A DNA stretch of 64,000 nucleotides. Origin: G963668605 sp963668605 (GTDB lineage: Bacteria; Acidobacteriota; Terriglobia; Bryobacterales; Bryobacteraceae). Location: the NCBI GenBank assembly GCA_963668605.1, contig OY764903.1, positions 5,208,001 to 5,272,000 on the forward strand, read 5' to 3'. This document shows, one piece after another, positions 1 through 9,133 of the stretch (position 1 is its first letter; every line of letters begins with the position of its first letter). The notes under the pieces were generated by a model. The model did not search any database. It worked only from the letters and a program-made list of their open reading frames with translations, and was not told the DNA's origin. The position numbers and the translations under genes were made by a program.

Positions 1-66
1 AGACCTTAATGGTATCAAGCCGGACGCCCGCACTGCAATTTGCGGCGCGGGCCCGCGCCAGCTCAT
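1..66 (-). CDS. 5' end of an unidentified gene, cut by the window edge
   Basis: An ATG at 66-64 overlaps the TGA stop of the upstream nitronate monooxygenase gene (TGATG arrangement), and the frame stays open to the window edge. The visible 22 residues begin MSWRGPAPQIAV. The stop/start overlap suggests translational coupling and one operon with the oxidoreductase. The fragment is too short to name a family. It could also be chance open frame, because high-GC DNA often stays open over this distance. Confidence 0.35.
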   Translation of the reverse strand, partial: MSWRGPAPQIAVRASGLIPLRS

Positions 67-1484
67 CACCCGTTCAACAGCTTTGCGACGACGTCGGCCG
101 CGTGGTAGACCGTGCCCTCCGCCGGCAGAAAGCGGATCACGCCGGCAATGTCGTCCCCGGCGGTCAACACGCCAGCTTCGAGATCGACGCCATTGCGCAC
201 CTGCGGCTGGCCGATGGCGGAGAGCAGCGCGTTGCAGATGCACTTCCTGCCCACCGTCTGTTCCTCTTCGCCGCCCTTGGCCAGATACGTCTTGATAGGC
301 TCCGACGCGCAGCGGTAGGCCGTGCCTCCATCGGGAGTCCGATAGGCTTCGCGCAGGTAACCAAGGTCGCAAAGGCGCGGCCGGGCCTCGACCACCTCCG
401 CCTCGGAGATCGAACCTTTCACCTGCGCCACCTTGAAGGGGAAGCCCGTGGGGGAAGCCAGCCTGTCCGTGTAGACGCTGACGCGACCGGCTGCGACATC
501 GGCAAGCACGGCCTGCCGGTAATCGTCGCGCAGCGCCGATTCCACACACAGCGCAAAGGGCGTTCCTACCTGCACGCCCGCGGCGCCCGCGGCCAAAGCT
601 TCGCGGAGCTTTTCCGGCGAGCCGTAGCCGCCGGCCAGCCAAAACGGCAGGCCCAGCGTAGCAAGCTTCTCGAGATCCACAATATCCCGCTCGCCATAGA
701 GCGGCTCACCCGCCTCGTTAAGTTGCAACTTGCCACGCGGCGGCGCATTGTGCCCGCCCGCTGTAGGCCCCTCAATGATGAAGCCGTCCACCTTGCCGTT
801 CGCCTTTCTCGCCATCGTGATCGCCAGCGTGTTGGAAGCGATGATCGCGAGGAACTTGGGGCGTGAGAGTGGAGGCAGATCGCACTCCATGAACTCCCGC
901 GGCGTGAAAACCATGGTATTGTCGTCGCCTTCCTGCGCACCGGCGACGTACAGGTTATACGTCGCGGTCTCGTGGTTGACGAACTTGTCGAGCACGCCCG
1001 GATACCTCAGGGGAATGCCCGCACCCATCAGAACATAGCTGACACCCGCGAGCATCGCACCATAGGTGGAAGCGAGCAGCGGGGTCTGGATTTTCTCCAG
1101 GTAGTTCATGCCGATCGGATTTTCGTGGCCTTCGCGGGCGAGAAAAACCTCGACGAAATTCGACACAATGCAAAGCTCCCGCTGCGAGGGCGGACCGAGT
1201 TTCGTATTCATGGGCAGGGCCACATACGGAACACCTGGCGCCCTGCCGCCGGGGATGTAGTAGGCTTCCCAAATGCGTTCGGCCATCTTCGGAAACGGGA
1301 AATGATCAAGAGCGTGGCGCATGTGCCCGCCGGCGTCGCCGTCCTGCAACCGCCGGGCGAAAATATAGTCCAGGGCCGTTCCGGAGACAACGCCCAGTTG
1401 GCCGGTGCTGGCAACCGCCCGCGCAAGCCTCCAATTGGAGAGACCAGCGCCCATGCCGCCCTGAATAATCCTCGGAAGACTCAT
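66..1484 (-). CDS. Nitronate monooxygenase / PfaD-like enoyl reductase family protein
   Basis: This 472-residue protein belongs to the FMN-dependent 2-nitropropane dioxygenase-like TIM-barrel family. The N-terminal PRIIQGGMGAGLSNWRLA segment is the usual first strand with glycine loop. EGPTAGGHN near residue 240 matches the family's GGH active-site region, and GGYGSPEKLREALAAGA followed by GVQVGTPF near 285-310 looks like the FMN-phosphate loop. The length exceeds ordinary nitronate monooxygenases (about 320-380 residues) and fits the longer PfaD-like branch, some members of which are trans-acting enoyl reductases of polyketide or polyunsaturated fatty acid synthesis. No synthase is visible here, so the substrate is unknown. 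A cysteine pair (KCIC) lies near residue 418. The ATG start at 1484 leads directly into the family fold. Confidence 0.8.
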   Translation of the reverse strand: MSLPRIIQGGMGAGLSNWRLARAVASTGQLGVVSGTALDYIFARRLQDGDAGGHMRHALDHFPFPKMAERIWEAYYIPGGRAPGVPYVALPMNTKLGPPSQRELCIVSNFVEVFLAREGHENPIGMNYLEKIQTPLLASTYGAMLAGVSYVLMGAGIPLRYPGVLDKFVNHETATYNLYVAGAQEGDDNTMVFTPREFMECDLPPLSRPKFLAIIASNTLAITMARKANGKVDGFIIEGPTAGGHNAPPRGKLQLNEAGEPLYGERDIVDLEKLATLGLPFWLAGGYGSPEKLREALAAGAAGVQVGTPFALCVESALRDDYRQAVLADVAAGRVSVYTDRLASPTGFPFKVAQVKGSISEAEVVEARPRLCDLGYLREAYRTPDGGTAYRCASEPIKTYLAKGGEEEQTVGRKCICNALLSAIGQPQVRNGVDLEAGVLTAGDDIAGVIRFLPAEGTVYHAADVVAKLLNG

Positions 1485-1612
1485 ACAAGACTAATTTCTC
1501 ACGATCCAGCGGCCACTCCGCAGCATGACGCTCCAAAATTACAGAACTCTTACAAAGCAATGCCCTAAGCCCTGCTAATTTGGGAACATACCGACCAAAC
1601 CTGGGAGACCGC

Positions 1613-2470
1613 GTGAGTACTGATTTAGTTGCCATTTCCAATCGTCACCGGACGAATTGGATCACCATCGTATTTCTGATCCTGTTCCATGCCGGCGCCC
1701 TGGCGGCGCTTTTCATGTTCAGTTGGCGGAATCTTGCCATCACCGCTTTTCTGTACTGGATAACCATCGGGCTCGGCATCAGCCTCGGCTATCACCGGCT
1801 ACATACGCACCGCTCGTACAAAGTACCGCTGGCGCTCGAATACTTTTTCGCTGTCTGCGGCACGCTGACGCTCGAGGGAGGACCGATTTTCTGGGTGGCG
1901 ACACACCGCATCCACCACCAGAAATCCGATCAGCCCGGCGATCCGCACTCGCCCCGCGATGGCGCCTGGTGGTCGCATGTCGGCTGGATCCTCTTTGGAG
2001 AAGCCAATCACAACAACACGAAGATGATGGCGAAGTACGCCCCGGATCTCGCGCGGCACAAGTTCTATCTGTGGCTGAACACATGGCACTGGACGCCGCT
2101 GGTGGCGCTTGGCCTGCTGCTCTTGGCAATCGGTGGCGTGCCGCTGGTGCTTTGGGGCATCTGCCTGCGCGTGGTTGTTGGCCTGCATGCGACTTGGCTG
2201 GTCAACTCCGCCACTCACCTTTGGGGCGCGCGCCGCTTTGCCACGCGCGACGATTCCCGCAACAACTGGTGGGTCGCGCTGATGACGTTCGGCGAGGGCT
2301 GGCACAACAACCATCACGCGCACCCCACCTCTGCCCGGCACGGCCTGGCCTGGTATGAATTCGACCCTTCGTGGATCTCGATCCGCCTGCTGAAGCTTTG
2401 TGGCATCGCGAAGTCCGTCAGCGTGGCGCGGCTCAACAGCGCTCTTGCAGCGGAACGCGAAGCGGCATAA
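1613..2470 (+). CDS. Membrane fatty acid desaturase (acyl-CoA/stearoyl delta-9 type)
   Basis: This is an integral-membrane di-iron desaturase of about 285 residues. It has the three family histidine boxes in order: HRLHTH, HRIHH and HNNHH. Hydrophobic segments separate them, beginning with WITIVFLILFHAGALAALFMF. Such enzymes insert a double bond into acyl chains, usually at C9, and so tune membrane fluidity. I chose the GTG at 1613 because a GGGAGA ribosome-binding site sits just upstream; an in-frame TTG at 1580 would add 11 unconserved-looking residues. The histidine kinase gene follows after 28 bases on the same strand, which makes a link to membrane sensing conceivable, but this is inference. 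Confidence 0.88.
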   Translation: MSTDLVAISNRHRTNWITIVFLILFHAGALAALFMFSWRNLAITAFLYWITIGLGISLGYHRLHTHRSYKVPLALEYFFAVCGTLTLEGGPIFWVATHRIHHQKSDQPGDPHSPRDGAWWSHVGWILFGEANHNNTKMMAKYAPDLARHKFYLWLNTWHWTPLVALGLLLLAIGGVPLVLWGICLRVVVGLHATWLVNSATHLWGARRFATRDDSRNNWWVALMTFGEGWHNNHHAHPTSARHGLAWYEFDPSWISIRLLKLCGIAKSVSVARLNSALAAEREAA

Positions 2471-2498
2471 GCATCCCGGTTGGCCTAAGCTGTAAGGG

Positions 2499-3392
2499 AT
2501 GGTGGTTGCGGGCCGGCAGAAATCGATCGCTTTCTTTATCGCGCTGGGCGTGAGCCTGATCTCGGTAGTCATCCTGCTTTACGTCGGCTGGGTCCTGCTG
2601 GGATGGCGCACTGGAATTCTGCTCTTCCTCGGCCTCGTGCTGCTGATCATGATTATCAGCGGGGTTGTGCTCAACACAATTTTTCTGGTGCGCGAGATCC
2701 GGCGCAACGAACAGCACGACGCCTTCATCAATGCAGTCACGCACGAACTGAAGACTCCCGTCGCCTCGATCCGGTTGTATCTGGAGACCCTGCAAACCCG
2801 CGTGGTCGACGAAGAAAAGCGCAAGGAGTTCTATGGCATCATGCTGGCGGACAGCGACCGCCTGCTGGCGACCATTGAGCAGGTGTTGCGCACCGGCCGG
2901 ATGGGGTCGTCGAACCGCAAACTCAACCTCTCGCCAATCGACCTCCGCGCAATCGTCGAAGAGTCTCTCACGCGCGCCCAGACGCTGCACCACGTCGCTC
3001 CGGAAAATTTGAAGTACACCGCGGGCCCGCCGATCACGATCACGGGGGATCTCGAGGACGTACGCGCGGCGGTGGCAAACCTGATCGACAATGCGGTCAA
3101 GTACTCCGGCGGTAAGGGCAAAGTGACGGTCGAGACCACTCGCATGGACGGGAAGTTCGTCGCCGTGCGCGTCAGCGACCAAGGTCCGGGCATCCCGCAA
3201 ACCGAACTCAAGCAGATTTTCAAACGCTTCTACCGCGTTCCGGGACCGCTCGCCATGCGGGTCAAGGGTACCGGACTGGGCCTCTACATTGTGCGCTCCG
3301 TAGCCAAACGGCATGGTGGACGCGTCTGGGCGGAAAGTGAGGGACCGGGACGCGGAAGTACGTTTGTACTGCAACTCCCGATCACGCGATGA
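2499..3392 (+). CDS. Membrane sensor histidine kinase
   Basis: This compact 297-residue two-component sensor has two adjacent transmembrane helices at about residues 9-55 (FFIALGVSLISVVILLYVGW and ILLFLGLVLLIMIISGVVL) and almost no periplasmic loop, so it probably senses the membrane itself or a partner protein. The HisKA H-box HELKTP lies near residue 85. The HATPase domain follows, with N-box DNAVKYS, G1 DQGPGIP and G2 GTGLGLY. No HAMP or PAS domain is evident. Its stop overlaps the start of the response regulator (ATGA), which makes the two a coupled pair. Confidence 0.92.
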   Translation: MVVAGRQKSIAFFIALGVSLISVVILLYVGWVLLGWRTGILLFLGLVLLIMIISGVVLNTIFLVREIRRNEQHDAFINAVTHELKTPVASIRLYLETLQTRVVDEEKRKEFYGIMLADSDRLLATIEQVLRTGRMGSSNRKLNLSPIDLRAIVEESLTRAQTLHHVAPENLKYTAGPPITITGDLEDVRAAVANLIDNAVKYSGGKGKVTVETTRMDGKFVAVRVSDQGPGIPQTELKQIFKRFYRVPGPLAMRVKGTGLGLYIVRSVAKRHGGRVWAESEGPGRGSTFVLQLPITR

Positions 3393-4123
3393 ACCGCATT
3401 CTGGTGGTGGAAGACGAACAGCATATCGCCGCGGGATTGCGCTTCAACCTCGAAGCAGAAGGCTATCACGTGCGGCTGGTAGAGAGCGGAGAGGCCGCCC
3501 TGGAGCTGCTTCACGAAGAGCCGCCGGCCTTCGACGTCGTCGTCCTGGATGTCATGCTGCCGGGAAAGAGTGGCTTCACCGTGATGTCGGAAATGCGCCA
3601 GGCCGGGCAGTTCGTGCCTACTCTGATGCTGACGGCGCGCGGACATCCCGAAGACGTGCTGCGCGGATTCGCCGCCGGAGCCGACGACTATCTGACAAAA
3701 CCGTTCGAACTCGCCATCTTGATCGCACGGATTCGCGGCCTGCTGCGCCGCCGCGAGTGGCTGCGCGTGGCGCTCAACAATGAAGCCGCGCCGGCGGAAC
3801 CCAAGGATACATTCTCGTTCAACGGCAAATCGGTAAGCTTCGACGCGCTCGAGATCCGCGTCCGCGATCAGGTCTTCCCGCTGACCCTTATGGAAGCAAA
3901 CCTGCTCCGTTATCTCATCCAGCATGAGGGCAAACCCGTGGCTCGCAAAACCATGTTGGAAGATGTTTGGGGCCTGCACGAAGACACCGACACACGCGCC
4001 ATCGACAACTTCATCGTGCGTCTGAGGCGCTATATCGAAGACGACCCGACGCACCCGCGGCATCTGCTGACCGTGCGCGGCGTGGGTTACCGCTTCGTAG
4101 CCGCGCCGGCGCCGGCGCGCTGA
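3389..4123 (+). CDS. OmpR/PhoB-family response regulator
   Basis: This 244-residue transcription regulator has an N-terminal receiver domain (about 3-118) with the acidic pocket (VVEDEQ), the phospho-acceptor aspartate in VVVLDVMLPGKSGF, the conserved Thr in LMLTARG and the lysine in YLTKPFE. A C-terminal winged-helix DNA-binding domain follows (about 140-238), ending in VRGVGYRFV, typical of OmpR/PhoB. It starts inside the stop of the kinase gene (ATGA overlap), so the two are co-translated. The next gene is convergent, and only 8 bases separate the two stops. Target genes cannot be read from the sequence. Confidence 0.95.
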   Translation: MNRILVVEDEQHIAAGLRFNLEAEGYHVRLVESGEAALELLHEEPPAFDVVVLDVMLPGKSGFTVMSEMRQAGQFVPTLMLTARGHPEDVLRGFAAGADDYLTKPFELAILIARIRGLLRRREWLRVALNNEAAPAEPKDTFSFNGKSVSFDALEIRVRDQVFPLTLMEANLLRYLIQHEGKPVARKTMLEDVWGLHEDTDTRAIDNFIVRLRRYIEDDPTHPRHLLTVRGVGYRFVAAPAPAR

Positions 4124-4131
4124 AAGCGCCG

Positions 4132-7100
4132 CTACCAGTTCAGCCGAAGTGCGAACTGCACACGCCGGGGCGCGCGCGCCAGGGTGGGCTGCAGGAACGT
4201 GGGGTCCACCTGTTGGCCTTGCACATCGAAACGCGCGGCGGATTGTAGTGTCTGGAACTGGGTGTGGTTGAACGTATTGTACGATTCGACTCGAAACTGC
4301 ATGGTGCGGCGTTCGGCGAGCTTGAACGTGCGCAAGAGCGAGAGATCCCAGTTATTGATTCCGTTGGCGCGCAGGATGCCAGGACCTGTGTTTCCGAACG
4401 TTCCGCGGCGCGGCCGGCTGAACCGCCGGGTTGCCTCCGCCTCGGGATTCACGAGCTCCACACGGGGATATTCGGAGGGCGTTCCGGTGATGTCCTGTCC
4501 GTCCACGGTGCTGAATGAGGGAGTGAATGGCGCACCGCTCGAGAAGCGGCTGATGCCCGACAGTTCCCATCCATCCGCCGTGATCCGCACGACGCGCAAA
4601 CGCAGATGCTTGCCCGGCTTGGGAAGAATCCATGTGTAGCGCAGCGAAATCACATGCCGCAGATCCCACGGCAGCGGGCCATAATTGCGCTCGCGCGGCG
4701 CGAAGAACGGGCTCACCTGCGAGTACTCCCCGGCCGCCGCGCTCAACGTCTTGCTCCATGTGTAGGAACCCATAATTTGCACGCCGCGCGCCAGCCGCCG
4801 GTTCACGCTCACCAGAAGCGCGTGGTAGTTCGATGTCGCGGCGAATTCGTATTGGTAGAGTTCGCCGTAGCCCAGATACGGGCGCAGAAAATTTCTCGGC
4901 AACGGCCGCGTAGGCGCCGTCGGGTCGCGGTTTTCAGGATGTAGATCGATGTGATTCGCGCCCGCCGGCACAGGATTGAGATTACGTTGCCAAAGCAGAT
5001 GGCGCGCAAGCGATCCGATGTAGCTGGCGTCGATCACGATCTGTTTTCCAACCTGCCGCTGCACCCCAAAGCTGAAGTTATAGAGCGCAGGCATGTGATT
5101 GCGGCCACCGAGCGAGGCAATGCTGCCGGCCGGCGCAAAAACGCGCTGGCCGCTGGTCTCCGCCAGCCCCGCGAGCGTTCCGTAATAGACCAGTGGGCTG
5201 AAAACCGTGGGCGGGTTCGACAACGCCGAGAGCGCCGACGCTCCGCTGATACGGTCCAGAAAAACGCCGAAACCACCGCGCACGACAGTTCTGCCTTTGC
5301 CGAATGGATCCCAAGCGAAACCGAAACGCGGCGCGGCGGCGAGCGCGGGCAACGTGTACAATCCGGCGGGCACTCCGTCGACGCCCGCTATTCCCATCCC
5401 GGCGGAGGGACTGCCGAAACCAGGTGCGAACGTACCGATCAGCGCCTCCGGATAGGTCGTGCCCGTCCGTGGATCGAGAGCGACTTTTTTCCTTACGGCA
5501 TCGAAGGCGGGGCGCAGCAGCAGCGGAGCGCTTGCGGAATCGTAGACCGCCGGTACGAACGCGGCTAACTGCATGCGCCGGTCGTATTGCGGCGGTGCAT
5601 GGCAGAACCTGACGCCGAAGTCGAGCGTCAGGCGCCGCAGCGCACGCCAGGCATCCTGGGCATAGAACTCAAACGTTGTGTAGCGGAACTGGCCTACCGG
5701 GCGTGCGGTTGCCTCGCTGTAAGTGGTGAAATTACCCAACAGCGCATTGGCGTATGGATAATTAGTGTCCAGCGGATTGTTACGGTCGCGGTCGAAACCG
5801 AGCATTCCACGCGTGATCACCGAAGCGGCCTCATTGCGCCGTGAGCGTTCCAGAAAAAAACCCGTCTTATAATTGTGCCGGCCGCTAATCTTCATCAGGC
5901 CCTCGACGAAATTGAAAACTGTGTTGCTGTTCTCATAGGGCAGGCCGTTGGCCATCGAAGGGTTCGCGAAATTCTGGACGCCGCCGAAACTCATATTGGG
6001 TAGCAACCCGGCGGGATTCAGCCCTGGATTCCATTGGGGCAACTCGATGCCAGTACTCTGGCGGCTGACGTCCTCGGGCGACCCCGGATAGTAACGGCGG
6101 CGGCCTACGCTCACGCCGGCGATAAACGTCTGCACGAGCGTCTTCGAGAGCGTGGCTGTGGTGTGGAAGGCGGCGCCCCATCCCGGCTGCTCCGCGGTAA
6201 TTTGGGTGAGCGGAAAATTGACGGCGCCGGTTGCCCAATGACCATACGGCGCGTTCTGCTTGTCGGCCACGTGACTCACGCGCGAGTAGATCTGAAAGTT
6301 CCTGCGCGGCGTGTAGTCGAAGCGTGCGGTTTCCGTACGGCGCGCAGCCGTACCGCTGCCCGCAGAGAGATAGTTCCACTGGTTGCGGCGCGACGGTTCC
6401 GGGTCCACAAAATTTGGCAATGGAAACAGCGAGAGAATGTTCTGGCCCGTCTGGCTGAAACGATCTGCCGGAATGATCTGGCCTGGAAAAGGACGCTGCC
6501 CTGCTTGCGGGTCATAGACGGTGAACGCGCGCCCGTTGACATCGAGACTCTCGGAAAAATTTCCCGCGCGCTCCATCTCTGTGGGCGTCTTCACGGTACG
6601 CATGCCGTAGCTCAGCAACTGGCTTTGAAAATCCTGAGCGAAGAAGAAAAACGCCTTGCTCTTGTCCTTATTGAAGCGCCTCCCCAGATAGATCGGTCCG
6701 CTCACGGTGTACCCGGCCAGGTGCGCACGGTTGCGCTGCCGCGCCGCGCCGTTGCGGTTGTTGAAATAGTCGTTCGCCGCGTAGCTCTCATGACGGTGAA
6801 GCCAATCGGCCGATCCGCGAAACTGCTTACTCCCGCTGCGCGTAACCAGCGAGATTGTGCCACCGCTGCTGCGGCCGTATTCCGCGGCGTAGTTAGAGGT
6901 TAAGACACGAACTTCGCCCACGGAGCGCGCCGCCGGAGCGGCCAGCGCAGTGCGGCGCGGCCCGCTATCCGTGACGGAAATGCCATCGACCAGAAAGGAG
7001 TGCGATCCGGCGCGCCCGCCGAGCAAATGCAGACCCTCGAGGCTCTGCGCGCTTGTGCCGGAACGACCGGGCTCCAGGTCCACGGCGCCCGGTGTCAGTC

Positions 7101-7560
7101 CAACGGCATCGAGCAGGTCGCGCCCCTCCAATGGCATTTCGTCCAACTCTTCGGCCGTGATGATGCCCGGACGAGAGCTGGCCTTCGCGCGCACGGCCTC
7201 CGCGGAAGCGGTGACGGAAATCATCTGCAGACGATCGCTCAACGCCAGGCGAATTGGATCGAGTCGCCGCGGACTGCCGGATCCGATCTCGATTCCATCC
7301 AAAGCCCAGGCTTGGAAACCGGTTGCGTTTATGGCTAGCCGATAGATCGCTGCCGGGACTTCTGAGAAGCAGAATGCGCCGCGGTCGTCGGTTTTGGCCG
7401 TTTGGATCGAACCGCCTGGTTCGATGAGCTCCACGTCGAGGCCTGCAAAGACGGCCCCGGACGGATCCTGCACGGAGCCGGAAAGCAGACATCCCCGCTT
7501 TTGCGCGGCTTCCATGACTACCGCCAGGCAGAGCGCGAGCAGGGCATACCTGATATTCAT
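4132..7560 (-). CDS. Oar-type TonB-dependent receptor with carboxypeptidase-regulatory domain
   Basis: This large outer-membrane protein has 1142 residues. It carries a signal peptide (MNIRYALLALCLAVVMEAAQ), then a carboxypeptidase-regulatory-like beta-sandwich at about 25-105 (SGSVQDPSGAVFAGLDVEL ... DDRGAFCFSEVPAAIYRL), then a plug-like region (SHSFLVDGISVTDSG ... VRVLTSNYAAEYGRSSGG), and a long beta-barrel ending in an aromatic residue (FALRLNW), as expected for outer-membrane insertion. This architecture is greatly expanded in Acidobacteria. The ligand is unknown; family members are linked to polysaccharide or protein uptake and adhesion. The gene appears monocistronic, convergent with the response regulator and followed upstream by the transglycosylase gene on the same strand. 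Confidence 0.88.
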   Translation of the reverse strand: MNIRYALLALCLAVVMEAAQKRGCLLSGSVQDPSGAVFAGLDVELIEPGGSIQTAKTDDRGAFCFSEVPAAIYRLAINATGFQAWALDGIEIGSGSPRRLDPIRLALSDRLQMISVTASAEAVRAKASSRPGIITAEELDEMPLEGRDLLDAVGLTPGAVDLEPGRSGTSAQSLEGLHLLGGRAGSHSFLVDGISVTDSGPRRTALAAPAARSVGEVRVLTSNYAAEYGRSSGGTISLVTRSGSKQFRGSADWLHRHESYAANDYFNNRNGAARQRNRAHLAGYTVSGPIYLGRRFNKDKSKAFFFFAQDFQSQLLSYGMRTVKTPTEMERAGNFSESLDVNGRAFTVYDPQAGQRPFPGQIIPADRFSQTGQNILSLFPLPNFVDPEPSRRNQWNYLSAGSGTAARRTETARFDYTPRRNFQIYSRVSHVADKQNAPYGHWATGAVNFPLTQITAEQPGWGAAFHTTATLSKTLVQTFIAGVSVGRRRYYPGSPEDVSRQSTGIELPQWNPGLNPAGLLPNMSFGGVQNFANPSMANGLPYENSNTVFNFVEGLMKISGRHNYKTGFFLERSRRNEAASVITRGMLGFDRDRNNPLDTNYPYANALLGNFTTYSEATARPVGQFRYTTFEFYAQDAWRALRRLTLDFGVRFCHAPPQYDRRMQLAAFVPAVYDSASAPLLLRPAFDAVRKKVALDPRTGTTYPEALIGTFAPGFGSPSAGMGIAGVDGVPAGLYTLPALAAAPRFGFAWDPFGKGRTVVRGGFGVFLDRISGASALSALSNPPTVFSPLVYYGTLAGLAETSGQRVFAPAGSIASLGGRNHMPALYNFSFGVQRQVGKQIVIDASYIGSLARHLLWQRNLNPVPAGANHIDLHPENRDPTAPTRPLPRNFLRPYLGYGELYQYEFAATSNYHALLVSVNRRLARGVQIMGSYTWSKTLSAAAGEYSQVSPFFAPRERNYGPLPWDLRHVISLRYTWILPKPGKHLRLRVVRITADGWELSGISRFSSGAPFTPSFSTVDGQDITGTPSEYPRVELVNPEAEATRRFSRPRRGTFGNTGPGILRANGINNWDLSLLRTFKLAERRTMQFRVESYNTFNHTQFQTLQSAARFDVQGQQVDPTFLQPTLARAPRRVQFALRLNW

Positions 7561-7638
7561 GACACCTAGACGTCCGATTCTATACTAAATGCAGCGCGGC
7601 CGGAGTGTTCGCGCTATCCGCGAAAAGGGTAGCGAACG

Positions 7639-8409
7639 CTACTCCTCGAGATCGTCGAGTATGTCGCTGATGTAGCGTAGCGTTTCCGGATAGGGCGGGA
7701 TTCCGCCATGCAGGGCGACGGCCGCTGGACCGGCGTTGTAGGCGCTGAGGACGAGCCTCCACTCGCCGCCATATTGTGAGCGCAAGCGCTTGAGCAAGGC
7801 CACGCCCGCATTCAGGTTTTGCTCGGGATCGAACGGATTCTTGACCCGCAATTCGTGCAGCGTCGAGGGCATCAGTTGCATCAGTCCGAGCGCGCCTTTC
7901 GCCGAGACCGCACAGGGACGATAGCCGGATTCTCTCTCTACAATCCGTTTCAGGAGCCCGTGAGGCAGACCCTCGCGGTGTGAGATCTGATCCACAAAGC
8001 GCGTAATCTCGTTGACGGAGGCGGCGCATACGTTGACTGCCGATCTGGCTTTGGCTTTGATCGTGGACGGATGGACTTCCGCGAGATTCCCAGCAGGTAT
8101 GCGCCTGACAGGCTCGCAAATAAGAGCTGCAGTCGCGACCGGAGGCGTCCGTGTCACGGCCCATGCGATGCTGCCGGACAACCAGCCTAAGCTGCCGGCG
8201 AGCACAATGGCCATGCCGAGCCACGTCGCGTACTGGCGATAAGTCGCAGTTGCCGAAAACCTTGCAAGTTTACGGCGGGCGGGCAGTGAGTCTTGTTTGA
8301 GGCGCGCGTTTTCCCGTAAGAAGTAGTCGAGCACGAGGCTGCCGCACAAGGCACACAACACGTACGTCAAACAGGACAGCAGTTTCCAGCTCGTTGCTAG
8401 TGTGTCCAT
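7639..8409 (-). CDS. Lytic transglycosylase (SLT domain, GH23)
   Basis: This membrane-anchored murein transglycosylase of 256 residues has an N-terminal hydrophobic stretch (LLSCLTYVLCALCGSLVLDYF) and a second one near 60-80 (WLGMAIVLAGSLGWLSGSIAWAV). The C-terminal SLT domain spans about 135-250. The catalytic glutamate is in IVERESGY; GALGLMQLMPST and the AYNAGPAAV motif are hallmarks of the family. The enzyme cleaves peptidoglycan between MurNAc and GlcNAc and makes anhydro-muropeptides. An AGGGAA ribosome-binding site precedes the ATG at 8409. The two N-terminal hydrophobic segments are unusual compared with the simple signal peptide of Slt70-type enzymes. Confidence 0.9.
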   Translation of the reverse strand: MDTLATSWKLLSCLTYVLCALCGSLVLDYFLRENARLKQDSLPARRKLARFSATATYRQYATWLGMAIVLAGSLGWLSGSIAWAVTRTPPVATAALICEPVRRIPAGNLAEVHPSTIKAKARSAVNVCAASVNEITRFVDQISHREGLPHGLLKRIVERESGYRPCAVSAKGALGLMQLMPSTLHELRVKNPFDPEQNLNAGVALLKRLRSQYGGEWRLVLSAYNAGPAAVALHGGIPPYPETLRYISDILDDLEE

Positions 8410-8577
8410 TGCGGTTCCCTTTTTTTCTTATCGGAAGAAACGGACCGACGGATTAGGCCGAGGTGCGAAAGCACGCGTCGGCAAACCGTTTGAGCACCAG
8501 CGATAGCCGCGAGTGGGCGATGTGGCGAGGAGGATTGGTGCTGAATGGCGTTGGAGGCAAGTGGGGAGAGCGTTGTC

Positions 8578-8613
8578 GGCCGGCGAAGCCGGCCGCGCCG
8601 AAATTTTTTCGGC
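8578..8613. repeat. Two adjacent short-loop hairpins in the 8410-8718 gap
   Basis: Two perfect 17-base palindromes lie almost side by side: GGCCGGCGAAGCCGGCC at 8578-8594 (7-bp stem, loop GAA) and GCCGAAATTTTTTCGGC at 8597-8613 (7-bp stem, loop TTT). They sit in the 309-base gap between tRNA-Gly and the transglycosylase gene, both on the minus strand. They could end the tRNA transcript, but there is no following T-tract, or they could be a REP-like repeat. I see no convincing gene in the rest of the gap. Confidence 0.5.
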
Positions 8614-8718
8614 CTGACCCCCGTTATAGCTGCTAATTCTCTCTCCCAACAGGGGTTACGCTTGAACACACTTCACTTTTACGTCTTAAATTCGCTGAGG
8701 TGAGCCGGATGGAGGGGT

Positions 8719-8794
8719 TGGAGCGGGAGACCGGGTTCGAACCGGCGACATCGACCTTGGCAAGGTCGCACTCTACCAACTGAGTTACTCCCGC
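8719..8794 (-). tRNA. tRNA-Gly(GCC)
   Basis: The minus strand folds as a complete tRNA: acceptor stem GCGGGAG with CTCCCGC, D arm AACTCAGTTGGTAGAGT, anticodon loop CTTGCCAAG with anticodon GCC, and T arm with GGTTCGAACC. The genomic sequence encodes the discriminator U and the 3' CCA. The gene lies upstream of dnaA on the opposite strand. Confidence 0.95.
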
Positions 8795-8877
8795 TTGCCT
8801 GTCCGATTCTATTTTCGCTCGCCTGTAAGGCAAATGTCAAATGCGAAAAAGGAGCGTTGCGTAAGCTGAGGGCGGCT

Positions 8878-9113
8878 TGTGGAAAACCGACATATTCGCT
8901 CTGAAATGTTTTATGTAAACGATTGAAAATAAAGATGAAATAATTCGCGAAAAGTGTTGCGTAACCGAGCTGTCATTTGTGCTAGACTGAGTTCCGCACG
9001 TGATTGGAAGCGGCTGAAGCTAGACAATTAGCGCTCCCCTAATAGCGATTCCCTACCGAATCGGACGCCACCAGAGTATTATTTCCACAGCCCTGTGGAA
9101 AAGTTGTGGAAGA
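8878..9113. other. oriC: Probable replication origin, left part: DnaA boxes upstream of dnaA
   Basis: The gap between tRNA-Gly and dnaA holds several DnaA-box-like 9-mers. TGTGGAAAA occurs at 8878-8886 and 9094-9102, and TGTGGAAGA at 9105-9113. A perfect dyad TTTCCACAG-CC-CTGTGGAAA occupies 9082-9101. These match TTATCCACA at most positions. An AT-rich run at about 8902-8946 is a candidate DNA-unwinding element. Together with the boxes behind dnaA this suggests a bipartite oriC and/or dnaA autoregulation. Confidence 0.65.
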
Positions 9114-9133
9114 TGTGTGTTTGGACTTAATTG

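Noticed and set aside
8397..8669. 90-codon open frame on the minus strand overlapping the transglycosylase start
   Set aside because: Composition is Arg/Ser-rich without family features, it covers two palindromes, and it overlaps the start of a well-supported gene.
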